Shown here piece after piece: positions 35,202-42,497 of a stretch of DNA of 64,000 bases. A program made the position numbers and the translations under genes. Location of the stretch: contig NZ_WXVV01000004.1 of assembly GCF_013433315.1 (NCBI RefSeq), positions 1 through 64,000 of the forward strand. Direction: 5' to 3'. The notes beneath the pieces are model-generated. The model made no database searches and was not told the origin of the DNA. It saw nothing but the letters and a program-made list of their open reading frames with translations. This DNA comes from Pseudomonas crudilactis (GTDB lineage: Bacteria > Pseudomonadota > Gammaproteobacteria > Pseudomonadales > Pseudomonadaceae). Position 1 is the stretch's first letter; the number at the start of each line of letters is the position of its first letter.

Positions 35202-37498
35202 ATGCAAAAGCCTCCCCCCTTTGTGTTAACCGAAGCTGTTCATACGACAGCAACAGCCCCCCCAACACACCTTTGATTCGAGGGACATCACCGAACCTCT
35301 CCCAAAGCGGCACGTTTGCTATTCCCAACAATGTTCAAGTCAACTCTCGGGAGTTTACTGCCCACAGCCTGAGAACTGCTCGTGAGTTTCAAACTCGAAC
35401 AGAGCAACTGCCCCAATCAATCGAGCAGGATCTGGCCGCAACGCGGCTGGAAGGCGCAACCCACCCACTTCCTCCCGGGCAAGCAATCATTCGTGAGCTG
35501 GGTGTACGGCATACCCTGATTCAAAGAAAGACCGCTGAATTTCATCAAAAAACAGCACAAGCCAATCAGTTCTTTGGAGATGACCCACTTAATAAAGACT
35601 TCCATGCCTACTTTCGAAAAGCCCAGAGCATCGATAGAACCGTTAATGCGCGGGGAATTGCGATGCAGACCTGGGCTGCCTCGTACAGAGCCGCACACGA
35701 AGCGAAATTGCTGGCGCAATCAATTCAGATGCTCAACCAGCAACAGGTCAACGTGCAGAACTGGCTTACCGCCGTTCAGGCAAATGATCAGGCGCAAGCA
35801 CAAGCGGCGGCAGAGGCTCAGCGATTGGCAGCAGAACGCGCGCGAATCGCGGCCGAACAGCAACGTCAAAGAGAACTCGCCGAAACAGCACGTGTGGAGC
35901 AAGCAAGACTTGCTGCTCTGGCAGAGGCTCAGCGGTTGGCTAAGGAACGCGCTCGCACCGAAGCAGAAACAAGGCGAAAGGCTGCTGAAAAGGCAAGACT
36001 TTCCGAACAGCGTCACCAGCAGGCATTGGTCGAGGCGACAAGACGCACAAAGGAAGAGGAGCTGATACGCACGCCTGAACAGGCCCGACTTGCAGAGTTG
36101 GCAAAGAAACAGGAACTGGCTGCCAGTTTGGCAAGATACTCTGAAATCTTGACACGATTGATTGCTGAAGCCCGGGCCCAATCGCAGGAGACATCTCGGA
36201 TTGCAGCAACGAAGACCGCGGTGGATGGCGCAGATTCCAAAGCTGAAGCAGCTGAGCAGAAATTGGCAACCGAGAAGCCCCAACCTAAAACGAAACCGGA
36301 ACAACCTATCGAGAAGTCGCAACAGCAAGAACGCCGTGCGACAGAAGTTCAGCATGTCTACCCGGCTAATGGAGCACTGGCGAGCAACAGTCCGGCGGTA
36401 TCATTTGCTTCTAAAGCTACGCACCTTCCTCCAGCAACATCTTCCGCGATCCTTACCTCTCTGCGGGCGGGGTTACTGACCGTGAGAGCGGCAGGGGCTG
36501 CGCTGATCAGCGGTCCGGTGCTGGTAGGTTTCGCGGCACTGTTAATGCCATCACGCTTGGGCAACGGCGAACGCTTTTCCATGAGCGTTCCACTTGCGGA
36601 GTTGTCGCCGGAGTCTCCTCAGAGATTGCGCGAAATAGCAGATCGGCAAGGCACGCTGGAGTTGCCCGTGGGATTGGGTGTAAGGCGGCTCGGGGCTGGC
36701 GCGGAAGTCTTCGTCGCCACAAGCGATGACTTCCATATCCGCTCGAGTGTGCTGGTTCTGAATGCGGCCTATGACTTGCTGAATGATGTTTATGAAGTAG
36801 CGCTACCAGATTCGCCGACGGACTTTCTGACCTGGACACCCGCTATCTCGCCGGATGACAGCTCGACTGCTTCGCCCATTGCCGAGACTGATGCGCCAAC
36901 CTATTTCGGCGCCCCGATTGTTCCGATTGAAGGGCGGCTGGACCTCAATCCGATCCTTGTTGAAGGTTGGGAACGATTCATCATCGTGTTTCCCGATGAC
37001 TCGGGGATTGCACCGCTTTATGTGGTGTTTAGCAGTCCGTACGGGGGTGTCGAGGACGGAGAACACAGCGGGCGAGATTTCAACCCCGAAGAAACAGGGT
37101 TACCGGTTACAAGCTCGGACTGGGCACCGTCCATCATCGCAAAAAACGGAATTAATATCGTGAGGCTACACACTTCAAAGTTCCCCGATTCTGATGCGAA
37201 TAAAATAATGATCGATCGCCTAGAACGAATTTTTCGAGGAGAACTAGAGGTAACCGATACCGACAAACGCTTCTACACTCATGAGATCAGAGAGTTCGAA
37301 AGGCTTAAAGCCTTGGGATATGGGGACACGGAAATGCCCGACAAAGACTCTTCCGTATGGAACAACGTCCACACTGCAACACTGGAGGATTACAAGCTTA
37401 AAGATGATCCAACGTTGTTATATACGCCAGAGGCGCTGGAAGCTGCCAGGCGGCAAGAAGAGCGTGAGTATCAGAAGTTGCTTAAGGAGATGTGGTAA
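35162..37498 (+). CDS. S-type pyocin-like bacteriocin with C-terminal nuclease-like toxin domain; apparent 5' frameshift
   Basis: A 778-codon open frame. Regions: N-terminal receptor/translocation part (1 to about 200), a long Ala/Glu/Arg-rich coiled coil (about 205-320), a hydrophobic stretch (about 427-465) and an S-type pyocin domain (about 470-630, with LELPVGLGVRR, YEVALP, FLTWTPA and FIIVFPDDSGIAPLYVVF, recognisable from pyocin S2). A C-terminal toxin domain follows (about 635-778: GRDFNPEETGLPV, RLHTSKFPDSDANK, TDTDKRFYTHE, WNNVHTATLEDY). The frame can only start at a TTG (35162) without ribosome site. The credible start is ATG 35202, eight bases after AAAAGGA, but it hits a stop at 35274. 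One extra base in the seven-C run 35257-35263 would join both frames. Toxin type not identified; a nuclease is likely. Confidence 0.8.
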   Translation: MPASYHAHSKGHEYAKASPLCVNRSCSYDSNSPPNTPLIRGTSPNLSQSGTFAIPNNVQVNSREFTAHSLRTAREFQTRTEQLPQSIEQDLAATRLEGATHPLPPGQAIIRELGVRHTLIQRKTAEFHQKTAQANQFFGDDPLNKDFHAYFRKAQSIDRTVNARGIAMQTWAASYRAAHEAKLLAQSIQMLNQQQVNVQNWLTAVQANDQAQAQAAAEAQRLAAERARIAAEQQRQRELAETARVEQARLAALAEAQRLAKERARTEAETRRKAAEKARLSEQRHQQALVEATRRTKEEELIRTPEQARLAELAKKQELAASLARYSEILTRLIAEARAQSQETSRIAATKTAVDGADSKAEAAEQKLATEKPQPKTKPEQPIEKSQQQERRATEVQHVYPANGALASNSPAVSFASKATHLPPATSSAILTSLRAGLLTVRAAGAALISGPVLVGFAALLMPSRLGNGERFSMSVPLAELSPESPQRLREIADRQGTLELPVGLGVRRLGAGAEVFVATSDDFHIRSSVLVLNAAYDLLNDVYEVALPDSPTDFLTWTPAISPDDSSTASPIAETDAPTYFGAPIVPIEGRLDLNPILVEGWERFIIVFPDDSGIAPLYVVFSSPYGGVEDGEHSGRDFNPEETGLPVTSSDWAPSIIAKNGINIVRLHTSKFPDSDANKIMIDRLERIFRGELEVTDTDKRFYTHEIREFERLKALGYGDTEMPDKDSSVWNNVHTATLEDYKLKDDPTLLYTPEALEAARRQEEREYQKLLKEMW
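35202..35276 (+). pseudogene. Proper N-terminus of the bacteriocin gene, cut off by a frameshift at a C7 run
   Basis: ATG 35202 with a well-spaced AAAAGGA opens 24 codons (MQKPPPFVLTEAVHTTATAP...) and then stops at 35274-35276. The peptide looks like the Pro-rich start of a Pseudomonas S-type bacteriocin. A run of seven Cs (35257-35263) just before the stop is where a one-base deletion would have broken the frame. It could be a real null allele, a phase-variable tract or a sequencing error. Confidence 0.55.
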
Positions 37499-37758
37499 TG
37501 AATACCATTGAACAAATTTTAAAAAATGAACCATTGGATGACATCGTGACCGTATTTTCACTGTTCAAACCAAACCCGCACTTGGACATGATGATCAGAC
37601 AATACAACCGAGATTTGATCAGTCAATATGGAGCCCTTGAGGGTGCCTACACTCGACTCATTGCGTCTGGAGTACTGGCACACGGAGATAAAGGCTTAGC
37701 TATTAAAGGCCCCAACTGGAAGGCTCCAAAATTCATGACCGAAAAACGATACGTTTAA
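37498..37758 (+). CDS. Cognate immunity protein of the S-type bacteriocin
   Basis: An 86-aa protein (MNTIEQILKNEP...). ATG 37498 overlaps the toxin stop (TAATG) and is preceded by AAGGAG, so the two are coupled, as toxin-immunity pairs are. Its C-terminal half (LEGAYTRLIASGVLAHGDKGLAIKGPNWKAPKFM) matches the C-terminal part of the fused protein at 38221-38844 (GVLAEGNAAVAIAGPNWRIPEFM). That identifies both as the same immunity family. No enzyme motif; presumed to bind and block the toxin domain. Confidence 0.75.
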   Translation: MNTIEQILKNEPLDDIVTVFSLFKPNPHLDMMIRQYNRDLISQYGALEGAYTRLIASGVLAHGDKGLAIKGPNWKAPKFMTEKRYV

Positions 37759-37767
37759 TGGTTTGTT

Positions 37768-37793
37768 GGCCGCCAAGCCCGAGCTTGGTGGCC
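37768..37793. terminator. Hairpin after the immunity gene
   Basis: GGCCGCCAAGC and GCTTGGTGGCC form an 11-bp stem with a four-nt loop just after the immunity stop. There is no long T-run, so this is a possible terminator only. Confidence 0.5.
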
Positions 37794-37798
37794 TCACC

Positions 37799-37902
37799 CC
37801 TTAAAGCGAATACTTCTGCAAATTCGCCATCTTCTCTTTCAGCACCTCAATGTTGCCTTTCGGATGCGCCGCACCTTCGAAATCACAAATCTGCTGCCAA
37901 TG
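37799..37902 (-). pseudogene. Duplicated 3' end of the SDR gene (104 bp)
   Basis: About 104 bp match the last 30-odd codons of the SDR gene at 38891-38994 with about ten differences (roughly 90% identity), stop codon included. Homology ends abruptly at 37902. It is a remnant of the SDR gene left at the right end of bacteriocin module 1. Confidence 0.9.
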
Positions 37903-37929
37903 TTTCGGATAAATTATTGCGCAGCCACG

Positions 37930-38000
37930 CACTAACGGTGATTTGTCGCTCCTTGATCCAACGTCTTACCTTGGCCGCTGCGTTTGCAGCGGCCTTTTTT
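37930..38000 (+). repeat. 71-bp direct repeat B with intrinsic terminator (left end of module 2)
   Basis: Second copy of the 71-bp repeat, including the GGCCGCTGC-GTTT-GCAGCGGCC hairpin and six Ts. The remaining bases to 38220 hold a leader that shares landmarks with module 1 (38053 and 38168). No other gene is seen between 37903 and 38220. Confidence 0.9.
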
Positions 38001-38220
38001 GCGCGCCGTTTTACCCATGCCATCTGCATCAGCGGGAAAATCCCCTATTGTTGTAGGAAATCTCCTTTTTTATCTTCTAATGCCAAGCTATCAAACCGCC
38101 TTCCACATTATTCATACAACCAAGCAGGTCATTACTGACGATCGATGCAGATTTTTCCGTTCGAAAGCTGATGTAGGTTAATTGCTCCGCAAAACCGAAA
38201 ATTCGCAGTGAGTAAAACGA

Positions 38221-38844
38221 ATGTTGGAGCAAAGTTTTGTTGAGGTCGCAGAAACAAAAATTGAAGGAAAAGGGTCTGCAGCCAACCTCATCATGATCAA
38301 GCGTCTTGACGCCATACTGGAGCGCAAGCTCGAGATGACCGATACCGATCGACGGTTCTATGCCTATTCACTTCGAATGATGGAGCGATTCAGAGCGATG
38401 GGATTCGCCGACGACTACATTCCCAAAAGTAATCCGTCCCTTTGGAATAACCTCCATACGGCCACACTTGAAGACTTCAAACTGAGCGACGATGAGTCAT
38501 TACGCTATACCGACGAGGCCATCGACGCGGCGAAAAAACAGGAGCGGGAAGCATTTGAATGCGTCAGCGGATGCAAGAGTTCGATTGCAAAACTCGAACA
38601 AGCTGTCAGGCAAGAAAATCTCAGAGACTTGTTATCAGTTTTAGCTATCGGTTTGGCATTTCCCTCAATCGACACACTGTTCGGGCGTTATCGATTTGAA
38701 GTCATCGCGCGCGGTGAATTGTGGAGAGCGTATGAGGAATTATTTCATGAGGGTGTATTGGCTGAGGGCAATGCGGCTGTCGCCATTGCGGGTCCAAACT
38801 GGAGAATCCCGGAGTTCATGATTGATAAACGGTACAAGGAATAA
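38221..38844 (+). CDS. Toxin-tail / immunity fusion remnant of a second bacteriocin module
   Basis: A 207-aa protein in two parts. Residues about 19-113 match the end of the bacteriocin toxin domain (MTDTDRRFYAYSLR, SLWNNLHTATLEDFKLSDDES, AAKKQEREAFE), but the first part of that domain, with RLHTSKF, is missing. Residues about 118-207 match the immunity protein (GVLAEGNAAVAIAGPNWRIPEFMIDKRY). The stop/start junction that separates the two in module 1 is gone, so one frame reads through both. Weak ribosome site. It is most likely a decayed toxin-immunity pair in which the immunity part could still be made. A hairpin GAGCCTCGC/GCGAGGCTC follows at about 38851-38882. Confidence 0.75.
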   Translation: MLEQSFVEVAETKIEGKGSAANLIMIKRLDAILERKLEMTDTDRRFYAYSLRMMERFRAMGFADDYIPKSNPSLWNNLHTATLEDFKLSDDESLRYTDEAIDAAKKQEREAFECVSGCKSSIAKLEQAVRQENLRDLLSVLAIGLAFPSIDTLFGRYRFEVIARGELWRAYEELFHEGVLAEGNAAVAIAGPNWRIPEFMIDKRYKE

Positions 38845-38850
38845 TGGAAC

Positions 38851-38882
38851 GAGCCTCGCCGCATCGAGAACGCAGCGAGGCT
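38851..38882. terminator. Hairpin between the fusion gene and the SDR gene
   Basis: GAGCCTCGC and GCGAGGCTC form a nine-bp stem between the two convergent genes. No clear T-run; possible bidirectional terminator. Confidence 0.5.
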
Positions 38883-38892
38883 CAAACGTCCC

Positions 38893-39804
38893 TTAAACCG
38901 AATACTTCTGCAAATTCGCCATCATCTCCTTCAGCGCCTCGATATTGTCCTTCGGATGCGCCGCCCCTTCGAAATCACAAATCTGCTGCCAGTGCGCCGC
39001 CACGTCTTCCGGCGAGAAACCCAAGCGTGGGTCGAAGCCGGCACCGAGGCTGCGTTCCCAGCGCACCTTGCCCATCCAGCCGCCACCCACTTCGAACAAC
39101 CCGGAAGTCTCCTGGCATTGCTCGCTGGCCAGATACACCACCAGCGGACTGACCAGCTCCGGCTTCAATTGCTCGAACACTTGCGGCGGGATCAGGCCTT
39201 CGGTCATGCGCGTGCCGCCGGTTGGCGCGATGGCATTGACGAGAATGTTGTTCTTGCGACCTTCGATGGCCAGGGTGCGGGTCAATCCATACAGGCCCAG
39301 TTTGGCCATGCCGTAGTTGGACTGGCCGAAGTTGCCGTAGATGCCCGAGGTCGAGGCGGTGAAGATTACCCGGCCGTAGTTTTGCTCGCGCAGGTGCGGC
39401 CATGCGGCGCGGGTGACTTTGTAGGCGCCTTCGACGTGGACGCGGTAAACCAGATCCCAGTCGGCGTCGTCCATCTTGTGAAAGGTCTTGTCGCGCAGGA
39501 TCCCGGCGTTGTTGACGACGACGTCGACACGGCCGAAGGCATCGAGGGCGTTCTGCACCAGTTTGTCACCGTCGGTGACCGAGTCGTGGTTGGCTTCGGC
39601 AATGCCGCCAGCTTCGCGGATTTCCGCCACCACGCGGTCGGCGGCGGAGGCATTGGCGCCCTCGCCCTGGGTCGAGCCGCCGAGGTCGTTGACCAGCACT
39701 TTGGCGCCTTGCCTGGCAAACAGCAATGCATGGGCGCGTCCGAGGCCGCCACCGGCTCCGGTGACGATGACGACTTTATCTTCGAAACGCACAGACTCAT
39801 TCAT
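38893..39804 (-). CDS. SDR-family dehydrogenase (3-hydroxyacyl-CoA dehydrogenase / MFE-2-like)
   Basis: A 303-aa short-chain dehydrogenase. The nucleotide-binding motif TGAGGGLGRAHALLFARQGAKVLVNDLGG resembles the dehydrogenase part of peroxisomal multifunctional enzyme 2. It has NNAG, a catalytic Ser (STSGIYG) and YGMAK (about 164-168). The C-terminal extension past 260 (SPEDVAAHWQQICDFEGAAHPKDNIEALKEMMANLQKYSV) is as in that subgroup. Start ATG 39804 follows CTGGAGTTGCTGCG. It probably oxidises a hydroxyacyl-CoA or related alcohol. Its 3' end is the boundary of the neighbouring bacteriocin modules. Confidence 0.85.
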   Translation of the reverse strand: MNESVRFEDKVVIVTGAGGGLGRAHALLFARQGAKVLVNDLGGSTQGEGANASAADRVVAEIREAGGIAEANHDSVTDGDKLVQNALDAFGRVDVVVNNAGILRDKTFHKMDDADWDLVYRVHVEGAYKVTRAAWPHLREQNYGRVIFTASTSGIYGNFGQSNYGMAKLGLYGLTRTLAIEGRKNNILVNAIAPTGGTRMTEGLIPPQVFEQLKPELVSPLVVYLASEQCQETSGLFEVGGGWMGKVRWERSLGAGFDPRLGFSPEDVAAHWQQICDFEGAAHPKDNIEALKEMMANLQKYSV

Positions 39805-39917
39805 CGCAGCAACTCCAGCAGGCCAGTAGTGATCCCGAGTGTCAGGCAGACAGCTTTTGGTCACAATGAATACGGCTGAGGCTGAATGGTGTGCGATAAG
39901 GTTGGGGGATAGTGAAG

Positions 39918-39992
39918 ATCAAAAGATCGCAGCCTGCGGCAGCTCCTACATTAGATTTGTGTAGGAGCTGCCGCAGGCTGCGATCTTTTGAT
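39918..39992. repeat. Long perfect inverted repeat (second REP family)
   Basis: 33-bp perfect arms at 39918-39950 and 39960-39992 around a nine-nt loop, with the core GTAGGAGCTGCCGCAGGCTG. It belongs to a different REP family from the GGGAGCGAGC type. It lies between the SDR and hydrolase genes and can form a very stable hairpin. Confidence 0.9.
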
Positions 39993-39994
39993 TT

Positions 39995-40897
39995 TCAGGA
40001 GCAGGCGACTTTGCGCGGCGGCAGCACAAAACGCTCACGAAACGCTAGGTAGTGCTTGAGCACCTGCACTGGCGCCTCGGTCTGTGGATAGTGACCGATG
40101 CCCGGCAACAACACCGTGTCCGCGTCGGGAATCAATTCGCGGTAACGCTCGACCATGTGCGCCCCGGAAATCGGATCGACCTCGCCATCGATCACCCGCA
40201 ACGGAATTTCACCGCGCTGCATCGCCATCACCCAGCGATCACGCTGCACGCGGCGTTCGGGAATGTAGCTGATCAACTTGTGCATGATCCGTGGCCCGCG
40301 ATTGCTGTCGACCAGGCTCCAGAAATCGTCCAGCTCACTTTCAGTCGGCCGGGTCTGCGGGCCGAAGATCTGCCGGAAACTTTTCACCAGCGCATCGCGC
40401 GTGAACGCGCGGCCAATCATCCAGCCCAGCGGACTAAGCAGCAGTTTCTGCATCAGCACCGGACGGTGGGTTTCCGGGAACAATCCGCCGTTGAGAAACA
40501 CACAACTGGCCACTTCGATCTGGTCTTCGTAGTGCCGGGCGAGCAGTTCCTGCGCAACGCTGTCACCGTAATCGTGCGCAAGCACATGCACCGGTTGCTC
40601 GACCTGCAAATGCGCGAGCAAGGCTTGCTGCAGGTCAGCCTGCTCCAGCAGGCTGTAGGTGTGATTGAGCGGCTTGGCCGAATCGCCAAAGCCGAGCATG
40701 TCGCAAGCAATCACTCGATATCGCTGGGCCAGCGGCTGCCACAGGTAATGCCAATCCCAACTGGCGGTCGGGAAGCCATGGATCAGCAGCAACGGCTCAC
40801 CCTGCCCCGCTGTCCAGTAACGAATCGGCTGGCCACGAAAGACGAACGTCTGGCTGCGTTTGCGCCAGACACACAGAGGAATCTCGGCAAGAGGCAT
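39995..40897 (-). CDS. Alpha/beta hydrolase related to MEST / epoxide hydrolase-like proteins
   Basis: A 300-aa alpha/beta-hydrolase. The oxyanion motif LLLIHGFPTASWDWHYLW and the nucleophile elbow VLAHDYGDSVAQELL (Asp near 109 instead of Ser) place it in the dehalogenase/epoxide-hydrolase branch. NGGLFPETHRPVLMQKLL closely recalls vertebrate MEST (mesoderm-specific transcript) protein. The acid/His end is PGIGHYPQTEAP. Its start overlaps the aldolase stop by one base (TAATG). Substrate unknown; it probably acts with the SDR and class II aldolase of the same strand. Confidence 0.8.
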   Translation of the reverse strand: MPLAEIPLCVWRKRSQTFVFRGQPIRYWTAGQGEPLLLIHGFPTASWDWHYLWQPLAQRYRVIACDMLGFGDSAKPLNHTYSLLEQADLQQALLAHLQVEQPVHVLAHDYGDSVAQELLARHYEDQIEVASCVFLNGGLFPETHRPVLMQKLLLSPLGWMIGRAFTRDALVKSFRQIFGPQTRPTESELDDFWSLVDSNRGPRIMHKLISYIPERRVQRDRWVMAMQRGEIPLRVIDGEVDPISGAHMVERYRELIPDADTVLLPGIGHYPQTEAPVQVLKHYLAFRERFVLPPRKVACS

Positions 40898-41712
40898 TAG
40901 AGTTTATATCCGGGGTCTTGTTTATCGAGTTTGCGCAGCAGCGCCGGCCAGGCCAGCGCACCACCCATGCCTCGAGCACTTTTAGTGACGCCGGCGATCA
41001 TCGCTTTGGCGCCGGCCAGAATTTGCGGTTCGATGGCGATGAGTTCAGCCCCGCCGGTTTGCGCCATGACCTGAATGTCGCAGGCGCGCTGGAAGGTGAA
41101 CATCATCAGAAAAGTGTCGGCGATGGTGCCGCCACAGGTCAGCAGACCGTGGTTGTGCAGCATCAGGAAATTGCTCTCGCCGAGGTCGGCCTGCAAACGG
41201 GCCTTTTCTTCGTGGTTCAGCGCCACGCCTTCATAGGCGTGATACGCCAGGCTCGACAGCACGAACAGCGATTGCTGGCTGATCGGCAACACGCCCTGCT
41301 TTTGCGCCGACACTGCGACACCGGAAGCGGTGTGCGTATGCAGCACACAAACCACGTCGTGTCGCACTTCGTGTACGGCGCTGTGAATGGTGTAGCCGGC
41401 GGGGTTGATCTCGTACGGACTGTCCATGAGCTTGTTGCCGGCCTGATCGACCTTCACCAGGCTAGAGGCGGTGATCTCATGAAACATTAGACCGAACGGG
41501 TTGATCAGGAAGTCTTCGGTGCCCGGCACCTTGGCGGAAATATGGGTGAAGATCAGATCGTCCCAGCCATGCAGCGCGACCAGACGATAACAGGCGGCGA
41601 GATCGACACGGGTCTGCCACTCGGCGGCGCTGACCTGGTCTTTGACATTAAGGGACGATTGGACGGGGGCTACGCTCACTGTATGCACCTCTGCGTTCTT
41701 ATTGTTCTGCAC
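40897..41712 (-). CDS. Class II aldolase/adducin-family protein
   Basis: A 271-aa protein with the class II aldolase fold. Zn-ligand histidines are in VLHTHTASGVAVS and in FLMLHNHGLLTCGG. Members are aldolases, epimerases or decarboxylases such as L-fuculose-phosphate aldolase; this subgroup (WDDLIFTHISAKVPG) has no assigned reaction. First gene of an aldolase-hydrolase operon, with the SDR gene further downstream past an inverted repeat. Confidence 0.85.
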   Translation of the reverse strand: MQNNKNAEVHTVSVAPVQSSLNVKDQVSAAEWQTRVDLAACYRLVALHGWDDLIFTHISAKVPGTEDFLINPFGLMFHEITASSLVKVDQAGNKLMDSPYEINPAGYTIHSAVHEVRHDVVCVLHTHTASGVAVSAQKQGVLPISQQSLFVLSSLAYHAYEGVALNHEEKARLQADLGESNFLMLHNHGLLTCGGTIADTFLMMFTFQRACDIQVMAQTGGAELIAIEPQILAGAKAMIAGVTKSARGMGGALAWPALLRKLDKQDPGYKL

Positions 41713-41810
41713 GTGTGAGCAGTCTAGTCAGGCGCAGAGGATCACGTAGTTGCATTGGCAGCCAGCTTGATGACTGATCGAGTCAGCAATGCAAACAGCT
41801 TGGATCCATG

Positions 41811-42497
41811 TCAAAGCAACGACGCCAACAACGGTGCAGCGAATAGATTCAGCAAACCGGTAAGCACCATCACCAGCCCGGCGACTGAGCCTTCTTCCCC
41901 GCCCACTTCATGGGCCCGGCTGACCCCGGCACCGTGCGCGCCAACCCCGAACAGCGCACCGCGGGCCAAGGCACTGCGTAGCGGCAACCACTTCAACAAC
42001 ACGCCGCCGAGCATCGCGCCAAACACACCGGTGAACATCACGAAGACTGCCGTCAATTCCGGCACACCGCCGAGATTTTGCGCCAGCGGCATAGCGAATG
42101 GCGTGGTGATCGAGCGCGGCACCAGTGACATCGTCACCGAGCTGTCGAGCGCCAGCGCCTTGGCCAATCCGAAGGACGTGCCGATCGACGCTGCGCTGCC
42201 GGCAATCATCCCCAGCAGGAGTGCCGACCAGTGCCGCATCAACAAACGGCGTTGCTGCCAGATCGGCACGGCGAAAGCCACGGTGACCGGGCCGAGCACC
42301 AGCATCAGCCAGTGGGTGTTGCTGGAATATTCGGCATAGGCGGTGTGCAGCGGCACGGCGAGCGCCAGCAGCAACGCCGGCACCAGAATCAACGGTGACA
42401 AGACGTAGCGTCCGGTGCGCCGATACAACCAGCGGCTGAACAGATACGCCAACAGGGTGAAAGCCAGCCAAAACATCGGCATCCATTCAAGCTTCAT
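41811..42497 (-). CDS. LrgB/CidB-family membrane protein
   Basis: A 228-aa membrane protein with several helices and the LrgB signature (SVTMSLVPRSITTPFAMPLAQNLGGVPELTAVFVMFTGVFGAMLGGVLL). It works with the CidA/LrgA holin-like partner, whose gene overlaps its start by 11 bases. In staphylococci these pairs affect murein hydrolase export and programmed lysis. In proteobacteria they may also move small organic acids. Confidence 0.85.
   Translation of the reverse strand: MKLEWMPMFWLAFTLLAYLFSRWLYRRTGRYVLSPLILVPALLLALAVPLHTAYAEYSSNTHWLMLVLGPVTVAFAVPIWQQRRLLMRHWSALLLGMIAGSAASIGTSFGLAKALALDSSVTMSLVPRSITTPFAMPLAQNLGGVPELTAVFVMFTGVFGAMLGGVLLKWLPLRSALARGALFGVGAHGAGVSRAHEVGGEEGSVAGLVMVLTGLLNLFAAPLLASLL

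Noticed and set aside
26027..38844. Considered as a prophage or tailocin cluster
   Set aside because: No integrase, capsid, tail, holin or lysin genes. Only toxin-like and immunity genes between core genes.
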